This document shows, piece by piece, positions 9,553 to 18,169 of a DNA stretch of 64,000 nt. A program made the translations under genes and the position numbers. The notes beneath the pieces were generated by a model. It made no database searches. It worked only from the letters and a program-made list of their open reading frames with translations, and was not told where the DNA came from. How positions within the stretch are numbered: position 1 is the stretch's first letter; each line of letters starts with the position of its first letter. Origin of the DNA: Oscillospiraceae bacterium (GTDB taxonomy: Bacteria > Bacillota > Clostridia > Oscillospirales > Ruminococcaceae); contig JAFQIY010000041.1 of NCBI GenBank assembly GCA_017415165.1, forward strand, positions 1 to 64,000. Direction: 5' to 3'.

Positions 9553-9573
9553 ATTATTTCAGCCCTTTCATTA

Positions 9574-12006
9574 TTACAGACCTATATCTCCATTTATATC
9601 AAGCGTAGTCTGTACATTTGCAAATTCTTTAAGTTTAAATGCCGCTTTATATATATTACCAATATAATCGCGGAACATTTGATTATTCTTACATTTTATT
9701 ATAATTCGATATCTGTATTTACCGTTTATTTTTTCATACACACATTTCGATGGACCTAAAACACGCAATGGAACGTTAATTTGTCCGGAGATAATTGAAT
9801 TACTGATTAATTCAAGAAATTTTTTTGAAGCTATGTCAGCACACTTCTCAATAACCGATGAAAATTCAATTACACAAATATCACAAAACGGCGGATAAAC
9901 CAAAGCTTTTCTTGCTGCTATTTCCTGATTATAAAATGCTTTGTAATTTTGTTCCGCAGCAAGATTAAGAACATAGTGTTCAGGTACAAAAGTCTGTATA
10001 ATTGCTCGTCCCTGCTTATCTCCTCGTCCGCAGCGTCCTACAACCTGAGTTACAAGTGAGAATGTACGTTCATAACTTCTGAAATCACCCGCAAACAAAG
10101 CTTTATCAATTGATAATACTCCAACCAAGGTTACATCAGGAAAATCCAGTCCTTTTGCAATCATCTGTGTACCAAGCATTATATCATATTCCTTATTTTC
10201 AAAAGCTTTGAATTTCTGTTCATAAGCGTGTCTTGAATAAGTTGTATCAGCATCCATTCGAAGTATTCTTGCATTTGGAAAAAGAGCTGCAACCTCGTCC
10301 TCTGCTTTTTGCGTACCAATACCAGTCAGACGCAGATGTTCTGAAGAACATCTTGGACATTCGCTTACCATTTCGGTACTATAGTCGCAATAATGACAGA
10401 TTAACCTTTGGTTGATTTTATGATAAGTAAGAGGAATGCTGCAATTAGGACAAACCAACGGTTCTTTACAATCGGAACAACTTATATATGTATGATACCC
10501 TCGTCTGTTAAGAAGCAGGATTACCTGTTCGTTTTTTTCAAGATTATAATTAATTTCTTCAACTAATCTCTCAGAAAATACTGTTGAATTGCCGTAAAAG
10601 CCTTCTGTGGCAAGGTCAACCATTTCAACAAACGGCAGATTGTTCTGTGAATATCTTTTCTCAATCTCAAAAAGCTTGTATCTGCCGCTTTTGGCATAAT
10701 AATAGCTTTCTATCGATGGAGTTGCAGAAGCCATTAAAACTACTGCATTATGAGTAAGACATCTCTTTTTGGCAACTTCTTTTGCATTATACCGCGGAGA
10801 AGATTCTGATTTATAAGTTCTTTCCCCCTCTTCGTCAATAACAAATAACCCGATATTTTCCATTGGAGCAAAAACAGCACTTCTTGTACCAACGACAATT
10901 CTTGCCTGACCGTTTTTTACTCGTTTATACTCATTGAGTCTTTGTGTTAATGAAAGATTACTGTGCATAATAGCAACCAGATCGCCAAATAATGACTGGA
11001 ATCTGCTTACAACCTGCGGAGTAAGTGATATTTCAGGAATAAGCATTATTACATTTCTGCCCATATCAAGTGTATGTTGAATTAACTTTGCAAAGACCGA
11101 TGTTTTGCCGCTTCCCGTAACACCGTAAAGCAACGCCGCATCAGGCTTTTTTCTATCAATTAATTCAGCAATACCATTAAAAACCCGCTGCTGTTCTTCA
11201 TTTAAAATTATGTCCTCTACACTATATTCAGCATTAATATCAGGTGTTTGAATTACTTCATATTCGTAAGTTTCCAAGACATTTTTCTGAATAAGATTTT
11301 TTACGACCGAAGAAGTCACTCCGCATATATATGTTATTTCTTTAAAAGATGCTGTTGTACTTTCTTCAATCAATGAAACAACATCATACTGCTTTTGAGA
11401 AAGGTTAATGGTTACTTTACCATTAACATAATCTTCGGTAAAACGAACCATTTTAATAGTGTCATCTTTTTTCTTTCTTTTAACTATGCTTTCTTCTGTC
11501 AGAAATCCTTTATTAACAAGTTCGTCAATAACATCTTTATCAGCTTCATTAATAGCAGATATGTCATCTGTTATTTTATTTAGCCAAATGAAAGTTTTTT
11601 CTGTCAATTCATTTTCCGCAATATGTTTATCTGTTAAAACATATTTTGTTGTCATATTAACACCCAAACCAATAGGAATAAGCGTTTTAAACGCATCAAA
11701 ATATGTGCATAACGTTGTATTTCTTATCCATAGCAGCAAATCAATCATTTCTTCATTTAACAATGATTGTCTGTCGATTATGGAACTGATTGGTTTAAAT
11801 TTGCTTAAATCTTCATTTGTTACCTTATCAATACGTATAACAACCGCAATTCTTTTTCGGTTTCCTTTCCCAAAAGGAACGAGAACCCTTGCACCTACAG
11901 CTACTTCATTCTCCATTTCAATCGGAATTGTATATTGATATCTTTTATCATATCCGAATGTAGTTGAACTAACTGCAACAGCAGCCAAATGCTTAATTGT
12001 AAGCAA
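9574..12006 (-). CDS. priA: Primosomal replication-restart helicase PriA
   Basis: Loads the replisome at stalled forks. The 810-residue protein has an N-terminal DNA-binding region, a helicase core with Walker A GVTGSGKTS and Walker B VIDEEGE (DEEH is usual, so a local variant), GTRSAVFAP, and a zinc-binding insert with CSDC, CPNC, CHYC and CPRC pairs. The later motifs MLGTQMIAKGLDFPDVTLVG and QVVGRCGRG follow. Length is normal and the operon place after rpoZ is conserved. Confidence 0.96.
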   Translation of the reverse strand: MLTIKHLAAVAVSSTTFGYDKRYQYTIPIEMENEVAVGARVLVPFGKGNRKRIAVVIRIDKVTNEDLSKFKPISSIIDRQSLLNEEMIDLLLWIRNTTLCTYFDAFKTLIPIGLGVNMTTKYVLTDKHIAENELTEKTFIWLNKITDDISAINEADKDVIDELVNKGFLTEESIVKRKKKDDTIKMVRFTEDYVNGKVTINLSQKQYDVVSLIEESTTASFKEITYICGVTSSVVKNLIQKNVLETYEYEVIQTPDINAEYSVEDIILNEEQQRVFNGIAELIDRKKPDAALLYGVTGSGKTSVFAKLIQHTLDMGRNVIMLIPEISLTPQVVSRFQSLFGDLVAIMHSNLSLTQRLNEYKRVKNGQARIVVGTRSAVFAPMENIGLFVIDEEGERTYKSESSPRYNAKEVAKKRCLTHNAVVLMASATPSIESYYYAKSGRYKLFEIEKRYSQNNLPFVEMVDLATEGFYGNSTVFSERLVEEINYNLEKNEQVILLLNRRGYHTYISCSDCKEPLVCPNCSIPLTYHKINQRLICHYCDYSTEMVSECPRCSSEHLRLTGIGTQKAEDEVAALFPNARILRMDADTTYSRHAYEQKFKAFENKEYDIMLGTQMIAKGLDFPDVTLVGVLSIDKALFAGDFRSYERTFSLVTQVVGRCGRGDKQGRAIIQTFVPEHYVLNLAAEQNYKAFYNQEIAARKALVYPPFCDICVIEFSSVIEKCADIASKKFLELISNSIISGQINVPLRVLGPSKCVYEKINGKYRYRIIIKCKNNQMFRDYIGNIYKAAFKLKEFANVQTTLDINGDIGL

Positions 12007-12024
12007 ACTTATTCCTCCAGATAA

Positions 12025-12240
12025 TTAGTCTTTAGCAGAACGAAGAGAAGCGTCTTCAACAAATGTATACTTTCTGCTTGCAAATTCTTCTACAGCAGTC
12101 TTTACAGGCTTTTCTTCAAGAGTTTCATTATTTGTGTAAAGGTCATCTGCAATTTCTCTTGCACGCTTTGCAACAGCAAGCACAACAGAATAATAACTTT
12201 CATTTTTTGTAGCAATCTGGTTAAGTGATGGTCTAAGCAT
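12025..12240 (-). CDS. rpoZ: RNA polymerase omega subunit
   Basis: 71 residues. [30 protein letters not shown] is the omega core, in which a helix docks on the beta-prime C-terminus and aids assembly. Its start overlaps the gmk end by 8 bases. The gmk-rpoZ pair is conserved across bacteria. Confidence 0.93.
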   Translation of the reverse strand: MLRPSLNQIATKNESYYSVVLAVAKRAREIADDLYTNNETLEEKPVKTAVEEFASRKYTFVEDASLRSAKD

Positions 12241-12841
12241 TTTCTAACACCTCATCAATAATATTGTTTGAATTTTTAAGATTAAGTTCTTCAGCTCTGA
12301 TTATAGCAAGTAAATCATCAACTGCTATTGATAATTCGCCATTAACCAAAGCGTAGTCATATTTATATGCTTGTTTAATTTCTCCTGTAGCTTCGTTCAA
12401 GCGTTTTTCTATGACATCGTCGCTTTCTGTACCTCTTTTGTTAAGTCGTCTGCGAAGCTCCTTGAGTGAAGGCGGCAGGATAAAAATAAACTTTGCTTCA
12501 GGACATTTTTCCTTAATTTTCATTGCGCCCTGAACTTCGATTTCGAGAATAACGTGCTTACCCTGTTCAAGCATATCTTCAACAGGTTTTCTTGGTGTTC
12601 CGTAATAATTGTCACAATATGAAGCATACTCAAGCATACCGTCATTTTCAATCAATTCCTCAAATTTATCTTTTGTTAGGAAATGATAATTTACCCCGTC
12701 AACCTCTCCTGGTCTGGCATTTCTTGTAGTAGCAGAAATAGAATAGAAGAATTTTTCATCTTTAAGAATTTCTGCTAAAATGGTTCCTTTTCCGCATCCC
12801 GAAGGACCAGATACAACAATAAGTAACCCTTTACTCATCAT
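12233..12841 (-). CDS. gmk: Guanylate kinase
   Basis: Phosphorylates GMP to GDP with ATP. The P-loop [10 protein letters not shown] near residue 10, the GMP-binding [22 protein letters not shown] segment and the lid RLNKRGTES are all present. The start is the first of two adjacent ATGs at 12841, 6 bases after GAGGAGG; a longer frame would lie inside remA. It overlaps remA by 11 bases, so translation is coupled. Confidence 0.96.
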   Translation of the reverse strand: MMSKGLLIVVSGPSGCGKGTILAEILKDEKFFYSISATTRNARPGEVDGVNYHFLTKDKFEELIENDGMLEYASYCDNYYGTPRKPVEDMLEQGKHVILEIEVQGAMKIKEKCPEAKFIFILPPSLKELRRRLNKRGTESDDVIEKRLNEATGEIKQAYKYDYALVNGELSIAVDDLLAIIRAEELNLKNSNNIIDEVLENA

Positions 12842-13085
12842 CAGGTACCTCCTCATCATTAAGTCTTCTTGCAACGGTTTCCGGCTGAACAGCTGACAGT
12901 ATAATATGGTCACTATCCATAATGATTACAGCACGCGTCCGTCGTCCGTAAGTTGCATCTATAAGCAGACCTTTTTCTTTAGCATCCTGAATAATACGTT
13001 TTATAGGCGCTGACTCAGGACTTACAAGTGTAATTAATCGGTTGGCATTAATCATATTTCCGAAACCAATATTAATCAGCTTCAT
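12831..13085 (-). CDS. remA: RemA-family regulator (DUF370)
   Basis: 84 residues, [18 protein letters not shown] then the conserved [11 protein letters not shown] and [22 protein letters not shown] blocks of the family. In B. subtilis RemA is a DNA-binding activator of matrix and osmoprotection genes. The place between yicC and gmk matches Bacillus. The role in this organism is inferred from the family only. Confidence 0.92.
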   Translation of the reverse strand: MKLINIGFGNMINANRLITLVSPESAPIKRIIQDAKEKGLLIDATYGRRTRAVIIMDSDHIILSAVQPETVARRLNDEEVPDDE

Positions 13086-13097
13086 ACATTCCTCCGA

Positions 13098-13976
13098 TTA
13101 TTCAATATTCTGAATTTGTTCTCTTATTTTTTCAATTTCCGATTTCAATTCAACAACAATTCTTGTAATTTCCACATCCTGTGCTTTTGAACCAATCGTG
13201 TTACTTTCTCGGTTAAACTCCTGAATTAAGAAGTCAAGTTTGCGTCCTACAGCTTCTTTTGTATCAAGAAGCTCTGTGAACTGCTGAATATGACTTTTCA
13301 ATCGTACTGTTTCCTCATCAACTGCAGTTTTTTCTGAAAAAATTGCAGCTTCTGTAAGAATACGCTGTTCATCAATCTTTTTATCATTAAGTATTTCGGA
13401 AATCTTATTATATAAACGTTCTCTATAAGCATCTGTAACCATTGGCGAACGTTTTTCAACTTTAGCCACAAGTTCACTTATATAAGAAAGACGGGATTTT
13501 ATGTCATCCTTCATTTTCTGTCCTTCTGTTTCACGCATAGAAACAAAATTATTAACTGCTTCTTCAGCCACAGTTTTCACAATATTCCATATTACTTCTT
13601 CATCTTCTGTTGTTTTAACAACATTGAAAATATCAGGAAGTCGGATAAGCTGCGATAAAGCAAGGTCATCTGTAAGACCGATTGTTTCATTGGCTTTTCT
13701 CAAAGCGTCAATGTACCCGACAGCAATGGACTGATTTACTTCAATCTGAGCATCCTTACCTTCGATGTTGAAAATAGTTACACCAACGTCAACTTTTCCT
13801 CTTGAAACTTTATTCTGAACAAAAGATTTAAGCTTTTCTTCAAGGTATCCATAAGCCCTTGGTACTCTTGCTGAAAATTCAAAATATCTATGATTAACAG
13901 ATTTAATTTCAACTGTTATTTCTCGTCCGTCAATAATTTGCTGTCCGCGTCCATAGCCTGTCATACTCTTAATCAT
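13098..13976 (-). CDS. yicC: YicC-family endoribonuclease/adaptor
   Basis: 292 residues with the family hallmark N-terminus MIKSMTGYGRG, VEIKSVNHRYFE, and the C-terminal GRKLDFLIQEFNRESNTIGSK-type block and ELKSEIEKIREQIQN helix. YicC proteins are RNases or adaptors acting in small-RNA turnover. It is the first gene of the large minus-strand operon. Confidence 0.93.
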   Translation of the reverse strand: MIKSMTGYGRGQQIIDGREITVEIKSVNHRYFEFSARVPRAYGYLEEKLKSFVQNKVSRGKVDVGVTIFNIEGKDAQIEVNQSIAVGYIDALRKANETIGLTDDLALSQLIRLPDIFNVVKTTEDEEVIWNIVKTVAEEAVNNFVSMRETEGQKMKDDIKSRLSYISELVAKVEKRSPMVTDAYRERLYNKISEILNDKKIDEQRILTEAAIFSEKTAVDEETVRLKSHIQQFTELLDTKEAVGRKLDFLIQEFNRESNTIGSKAQDVEITRIVVELKSEIEKIREQIQNIE

Positions 13977-14030
13977 GTGCGGTTATCCTTTCTGCAAAGA
14001 TGCATATATTAGTATTAACACTTATTTTTA

Positions 14031-14059
14031 ATTATATCATTTTTCGCAAAGAAAATCAA
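14031..14059 (-). promoter_or_regulatory. Promoter of the yicC-remA-gmk operon
   Basis: On the minus strand, TTGATT (14059-14054), a 17-base spacer, then TATAAT (14036-14031), about 55 bases before the yicC start. A good sigma-A match found by eye. Confidence 0.7.
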
Positions 14060-14073
14060 GCCTTTTATAACAA

Positions 14074-14099
14074 AAAAGAGCCGTAAAAACGGCTCTTTT
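14074..14099. terminator. Terminator after the carboxyltransferase operon
   Basis: An 11-bp stem (AAAAGAGCCGT with ACGGCTCTTTT) and 4-base loop. On the minus strand it is followed by a T-run, and it sits 12 bp past the stop of the 14.1-15.5 kb gene. It separates that operon from the yicC promoter. Confidence 0.85.
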
Positions 14100-14110
14100 A
14101 AATGATTTTA

Positions 14111-15508
14111 TTAAACTGGGTGTACCTTATTTTCAGCATCAGCGTGTGCACTGTCAACACCATACTTCAAATCGCGTCTTTTAGCAAAGAACTTAGGAGC
14201 AACCTGTGGGAACATAGCATAGCTGAGTACATCTTCTTCCTGTTCAACCCATTCAGAAGCTTCATCCTTAAGCTTGTCCAGCTCAGGCTTGAGAAGGTCA
14301 GCAGGACGGCAAGTGATAGGTTCTTCACCCTTGAGAATCATCTTGCTGAATTCAGGAGAAATTTCGGAAGGAGTCTTTCCGTATTCGCCCTTAACGAGTG
14401 CCTTGAATTCCTTAGTAACTGTCTTGTAACGTTCACCAGTGATAACATTGAATACAGCCTGTGTACCAACAATCTGGGATGTAGGTGTAACAAGAGGTGG
14501 ATAACCGGAATCCTTACGAACATTAGGAACTTCCTTGAGAACCTCTGTAAGCTGGTCTTCCTTACCTGCCTGTTTAAGCTGTGAAAGAAGGTTAGAAAGC
14601 ATACCACCTGGAACCTGATAAATAAGTGCATTTGCGTCAACAGCAAGCATTTTAGGATCAAGAAGTCCGCTGTCAATATACTTTTTACGGAGACCCATAA
14701 AGTAATCTCTTACCTCAGTAAGAAGAACAAGGTCAAGACCTGTATCGTATTCAGTGCCCTGAAGAGCAGCAACCATAGACTCGGTAGGAGCGTGAGATGT
14801 ACCAAGTGCGAGCGGAGACATAGCTGTATCAATCATATCAGCACCGCTTTCAATACCTTTAAGGAGACACATAGAAGCAAGACCTGAAGTGTAGTGTGTA
14901 TGAAGCTGAACAGGAATTTTGACAGCTGCCTTGATTGCCTTTGTGAGTTCAGCTGTTCTGTAAGGAGTAAGAAGTGCAGCCATATCCTTGATACAGATAG
15001 AGTCAGCACCCTCAGCTTCAATCTGCTTGCAGTAATTTACATAATAATCAGTTGTGAACACATCACCAAGTGTATAAGAAATAGCAACCTGAGCGTGTGC
15101 CCCTTCCTTCTTAGCTGCTGCAATAGCTGTCTTGAGGTTTCTGATATCATTAAGAGCATCAAAAATACGAATGATATCAATACCATTTGCTACAGACTTC
15201 TGAACAAAATATTCGAGTACGTCATCAGCGTAATGACGATAACCAAGCATATTCTGACCTCTGAAAAGCATCTGGAGCTTTGTGTTAGGCATTTCCTTTC
15301 TGATTATGCGAAGTCTTTCCCAAGGGTCTTCATTAAGGAAACGGAGGCAGGAGTCAAATGTTGCACCGCCCCATACTTCTGCGGAATAGAAACCTACTTT
15401 ATCCATTGTGGAAAGAATAGGACGCATTTCGTCCATTGTCATTCTTGTAGCAAGAAGTGACTGGTGAGCATCACGGAGGACGGTTTCAGTAACTTTAATT
15501 TTAGCCAT
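14111..15508 (-). CDS. Carboxyltransferase subunit acting on pyruvate/oxaloacetate (OadA/PycB/transcarboxylase 5S type)
   Basis: The domain moves a carboxyl group between biotin and pyruvate/oxaloacetate. The 465-residue protein shows VTETVLRDAHQSLLATRM (metal Asp), EVWGGATFD, the IKDMA lysine that is carboxylated in this family, HTHYTSG with metal histidines, then the PycA-type C-terminal half. The ATG at 15508 follows AGAAAGG; an in-frame TTG three codons earlier is discounted. It carries no biotin domain of its own: a separate biotin carrier lies 20 bp upstream. It could be oxaloacetate decarboxylase alpha, pyruvate carboxylase B, or transcarboxylase 5S; the operon favours the last or a sodium-pump enzyme using the distant oadG-oadB. 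Confidence 0.9.
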   Translation of the reverse strand: MAKIKVTETVLRDAHQSLLATRMTMDEMRPILSTMDKVGFYSAEVWGGATFDSCLRFLNEDPWERLRIIRKEMPNTKLQMLFRGQNMLGYRHYADDVLEYFVQKSVANGIDIIRIFDALNDIRNLKTAIAAAKKEGAHAQVAISYTLGDVFTTDYYVNYCKQIEAEGADSICIKDMAALLTPYRTAELTKAIKAAVKIPVQLHTHYTSGLASMCLLKGIESGADMIDTAMSPLALGTSHAPTESMVAALQGTEYDTGLDLVLLTEVRDYFMGLRKKYIDSGLLDPKMLAVDANALIYQVPGGMLSNLLSQLKQAGKEDQLTEVLKEVPNVRKDSGYPPLVTPTSQIVGTQAVFNVITGERYKTVTKEFKALVKGEYGKTPSEISPEFSKMILKGEEPITCRPADLLKPELDKLKDEASEWVEQEEDVLSYAMFPQVAPKFFAKRRDLKYGVDSAHADAENKVHPV

Positions 15509-15528
15509 CTTAATCAACCTTTCTAAGA

Positions 15529-15909
15529 TTACTGGATAGAAGCAAGTACATCGTTAGAGTTTACAGAATCGCCCTTCTTTACATTGATAGCAGCGACTTT
15601 ACCTGCAACAGGTGCAACAATATCATTTTCCATTTTCATAGCTTCAAGAATCATAAGTACCTGTCCTTCGGATACAGTATCACCTACATTAACCTTAACA
15701 TCAAGAATTGTACCGGGCATAGGAGCGTTAACAGTTGTACCGCCTGTTACAGCAGCTGGAGCTGCAGGTGTAGCTACTGGAGCTGGAGCAGCTGGCTGTG
15801 CAGGAGCTGGAGCTGCAGCAGGAGCTGCGGCAACAGGTGCGCCGCCTGTTACTTCTTCAACAGCAACATCGTATGCTTTACCGTTTACAGTAATATTGAA
15901 TCTTTTCAT
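15529..15909 (-). CDS. Biotin carboxyl carrier protein (transcarboxylase 1.3S-like)
   Basis: 126 residues in three parts: a short N-terminal beta segment (MKRFNITVNGKAYDVAVEEV), a flexible linker of about 40 residues almost wholly Ala and Pro, and a C-terminal biotinyl domain with the EAMKMEND site, whose central lysine carries biotin. Size and layout match the 1.3S carrier of propionibacterial transcarboxylase and the gamma/delta carriers of decarboxylases. It lies between the two carboxyltransferase genes, both of which should visit the swinging biotin. Confidence 0.93.
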   Translation of the reverse strand: MKRFNITVNGKAYDVAVEEVTGGAPVAAAPAAAPAPAQPAAPAPVATPAAPAAVTGGTTVNAPMPGTILDVKVNVGDTVSEGQVLMILEAMKMENDIVAPVAGKVAAINVKKGDSVNSNDVLASIQ

Positions 15910-15954
15910 AATTATATACCACCATTCATATATTTTAAAATTTACTTGACTTAA

Positions 15955-17316
15955 TCAGAAAGGCATATTGCTGTGCTTCTTAGGAAGACGCTTTGTCATT
16001 CTCTTGCCTGACATAACCTCAAGAGCAGACATTACCTTAGCACGTGCTTCGTCAGCAGTGATAATATCGTCTACACAATTCTTAGCAGCAGCATCAAATG
16101 CAGAAGCATTTTCATCAGCATACTGAACAGCGAGCTTGTTTCTTTCAGCAGCAAGGTCAGCTGCACCCTTGAGTTTGTCGTGCCACAGGAATTCAACAGC
16201 AGTAACTGGCGCTATAGGAGAAATAACAGCATCAGCATAAGCATATGTCACATCTGCATTGCCTGCACCGAGAGCAGCCATTGCTGCACCGTAAGCCTTT
16301 CCTGTAACCAATGAAATCTTGAGAGTTGTAGCTTCAGCGTAAGCATTAGCGAGCTTAGCCATATCACGAACACAAGCGTCGTTATCAAAGCCTTCTGTGT
16401 CAATAAAAGTAAGTACAGGAACAGTAAATGCATCACAAGTTCTTACAAATCTTGCAAGCTTTACACAGTCGTCCGATGTAAGCTTGTCCGCAGTCTTGTT
16501 TGTAGCAGCAATACCTACAGCAGAACCACCGATTGTTGCAATAGCTGTATATGCAGCTGTACCGAAGCCATCAGAAAGTTCTACAATGCTGTCTGAATCT
16601 GCAATTGCTTCTGCTATATCAGCAGCTGAACCGTTTGCAGCCTTACCTGTTGCAGCAAATTCAAACATAGGAATTGCAGAAATATTGTTTGCAGGAAGCA
16701 TAGCAATAAGCTTCTTTACAGCTTCCATAGCTTCCTTATCATCCTTTGCAGAAAGAGCAGCTGTACCGTTTGCCACAGCATCTTCGCCCTTAACCTCCTT
16801 GCCGACAGTTGTGTAAAGTTCAGCATCTTCAGTTACAACAACAAAATCAGCAGAGCAGGCAACCATAGCGGAGCTTCCTGCGCATATACCAGCAATAACA
16901 GAAATCTGAGGAACAACACCGGAAAGATTGTTAGTCCACATAAGCATATCGCTGTAAGCCTTGATTGCTTCTGCACCGTCATCAATGAATGCGCCGTTTG
17001 AATCATAGATACCTACAACAGGCACACCTGTTCTTGATGCAAGGTCATAAATCTTGCAGATTTTAGCAGCGTGCTGCTTATTTACAGCACCACCTTTTAC
17101 GGATTTATCCTGAGAAAAAGCATATACAGGGCTTCCGTCCACATAACCATATGCGGTTACAACACCTGCATAATCTTCACCATTCTTGACACCTGCGTCA
17201 ATCTCGGTGTATATTCCTTCATCAAATAAATTCGCAAGTCTTTCCTTAGCCTTGCAGCTATTTGATGAAGCTGCTTTATACGCTTCGAACTTAGCCTTCT
17301 GGCTTTCAGTCAACAT
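15955..17316 (-). CDS. Acyl-CoA carboxyltransferase subunit (MmdA/transcarboxylase 12S type, divergent)
   Basis: Crotonase-fold carboxyltransferase expected to act on methylmalonyl-CoA, malonyl-CoA or similar. The N-terminal half shows KAKERLANLFDEG, FSQDKSVKGGAVNKQHAAKI and VIAGICAGSSAM (oxyanion loop); the C-terminal half shows FIDTEGF and TGKAYGAAMAALG. The C-terminal half is shorter and more divergent than typical MmdA, whose length is about 510-520 against 453 here. The start is the ATG at 17316 with GGAGG 7 bases upstream. First gene of the operon, 45 bp before the biotin carrier. Confidence 0.85.
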   Translation of the reverse strand: MLTESQKAKFEAYKAASSNSCKAKERLANLFDEGIYTEIDAGVKNGEDYAGVVTAYGYVDGSPVYAFSQDKSVKGGAVNKQHAAKICKIYDLASRTGVPVVGIYDSNGAFIDDGAEAIKAYSDMLMWTNNLSGVVPQISVIAGICAGSSAMVACSADFVVVTEDAELYTTVGKEVKGEDAVANGTAALSAKDDKEAMEAVKKLIAMLPANNISAIPMFEFAATGKAANGSAADIAEAIADSDSIVELSDGFGTAAYTAIATIGGSAVGIAATNKTADKLTSDDCVKLARFVRTCDAFTVPVLTFIDTEGFDNDACVRDMAKLANAYAEATTLKISLVTGKAYGAAMAALGAGNADVTYAYADAVISPIAPVTAVEFLWHDKLKGAADLAAERNKLAVQYADENASAFDAAAKNCVDDIITADEARAKVMSALEVMSGKRMTKRLPKKHSNMPF

Positions 17317-17354
17317 AAACGTTCCTCCGTTCAATATTCAAAATATTCCATTAT

Positions 17355-17383
17355 ATTATACAACATTTTTTTAGAATTTACAA
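17355..17383 (-). promoter_or_regulatory. Promoter of the carboxyltransferase operon
   Basis: On the minus strand, TTGTAA, a 17-base spacer and TATAAT, about 40 bases before the 12S-like gene. No other gene lies in this gap, so it should drive all three genes. Confidence 0.7.
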
Positions 17384-17426
17384 GGCAAAAACGACATTTT
17401 TTTGTATATTTTCAAAAAATTCATAT

Positions 17427-18155
17427 TTACTTGTCACCCATTGCGCTTCTCAATGCTCTCAATTCCTCAGAAGAAAGCTCTCTGTATGTTCCCGGTTTGA
17501 GCATTCCAAGTTTTACAGGGCCAATTGCTGTTCTTTTCAGACGTGCAACCTCAAGTCCGACTGCTTCACACATTTTTCTTACCTGACGGTTTCTGCCTTC
17601 GCGGATTACAATCTGCAGCACTACCCTACCTTGCTCCTGTGTAAGTACAGTTACATTGGCAGGAAGTGTTTTTCTGTCATCAATTACAACACCTTCCGAA
17701 AGTTGAACAAGCTGTTCATCTGTAATTCCGGGACGTACTGTTACACGATAGGTTTTGGACACGTGACGGCTTGGGTGCATAATATCATTCGCAAACTTAC
17801 CATCATTGGTAAAAAGAAGCAATCCTTCCGAATTACGGTCAAGGCGTCCTATCGGGTAAACTCTTTCAGGAAAATCATCAAGAAGCTCCGTTACACATCG
17901 TCTGTCCAGTTCATCTGACATTGTTGTAACATAACCTCTCGGCTTGTTAAGCATAATATAATATTTTTCACGTTTCTTTGAAAGATAAATACGTTCACCA
18001 TCAACGCTGATTACATCCTTCAATGTTGCTCCATCTCCAATTGACGCAACACGGCCATTAACCTTGACTTTGCCTTGTTTTATATATTCCTCAGCTTTTC
18101 TTCTGGAACATAATCCGCTTTCTGCAATAAGTTTTTGAAGTCTGATCTTTTCCAC
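17427..18155 (-). CDS. rluB: Ribosomal large-subunit pseudouridine synthase B
   Basis: Makes pseudouridine in 23S rRNA helix 89. It has an N-terminal S4 RNA-binding domain (LQKLIAESGLCSRRKAEEYI) and a catalytic domain with GRLDRNSEGLLLFTNDG containing the catalytic Asp, then REGRNRQVRKMCEAVG. The start is a GTG at 18155, 7 bases after AAAAGGAG; an earlier in-frame TTG overlaps that site. It follows the D,D-carboxypeptidase, as in the Bacillus dacB-spmAB-rluB order, but spmA and spmB are absent. Confidence 0.94.
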   Translation of the reverse strand: MEKIRLQKLIAESGLCSRRKAEEYIKQGKVKVNGRVASIGDGATLKDVISVDGERIYLSKKREKYYIMLNKPRGYVTTMSDELDRRCVTELLDDFPERVYPIGRLDRNSEGLLLFTNDGKFANDIMHPSRHVSKTYRVTVRPGITDEQLVQLSEGVVIDDRKTLPANVTVLTQEQGRVVLQIVIREGRNRQVRKMCEAVGLEVARLKRTAIGPVKLGMLKPGTYRELSSEELRALRSAMGDK

Positions 18156-18169
18156 AACATTTCTCCTTT

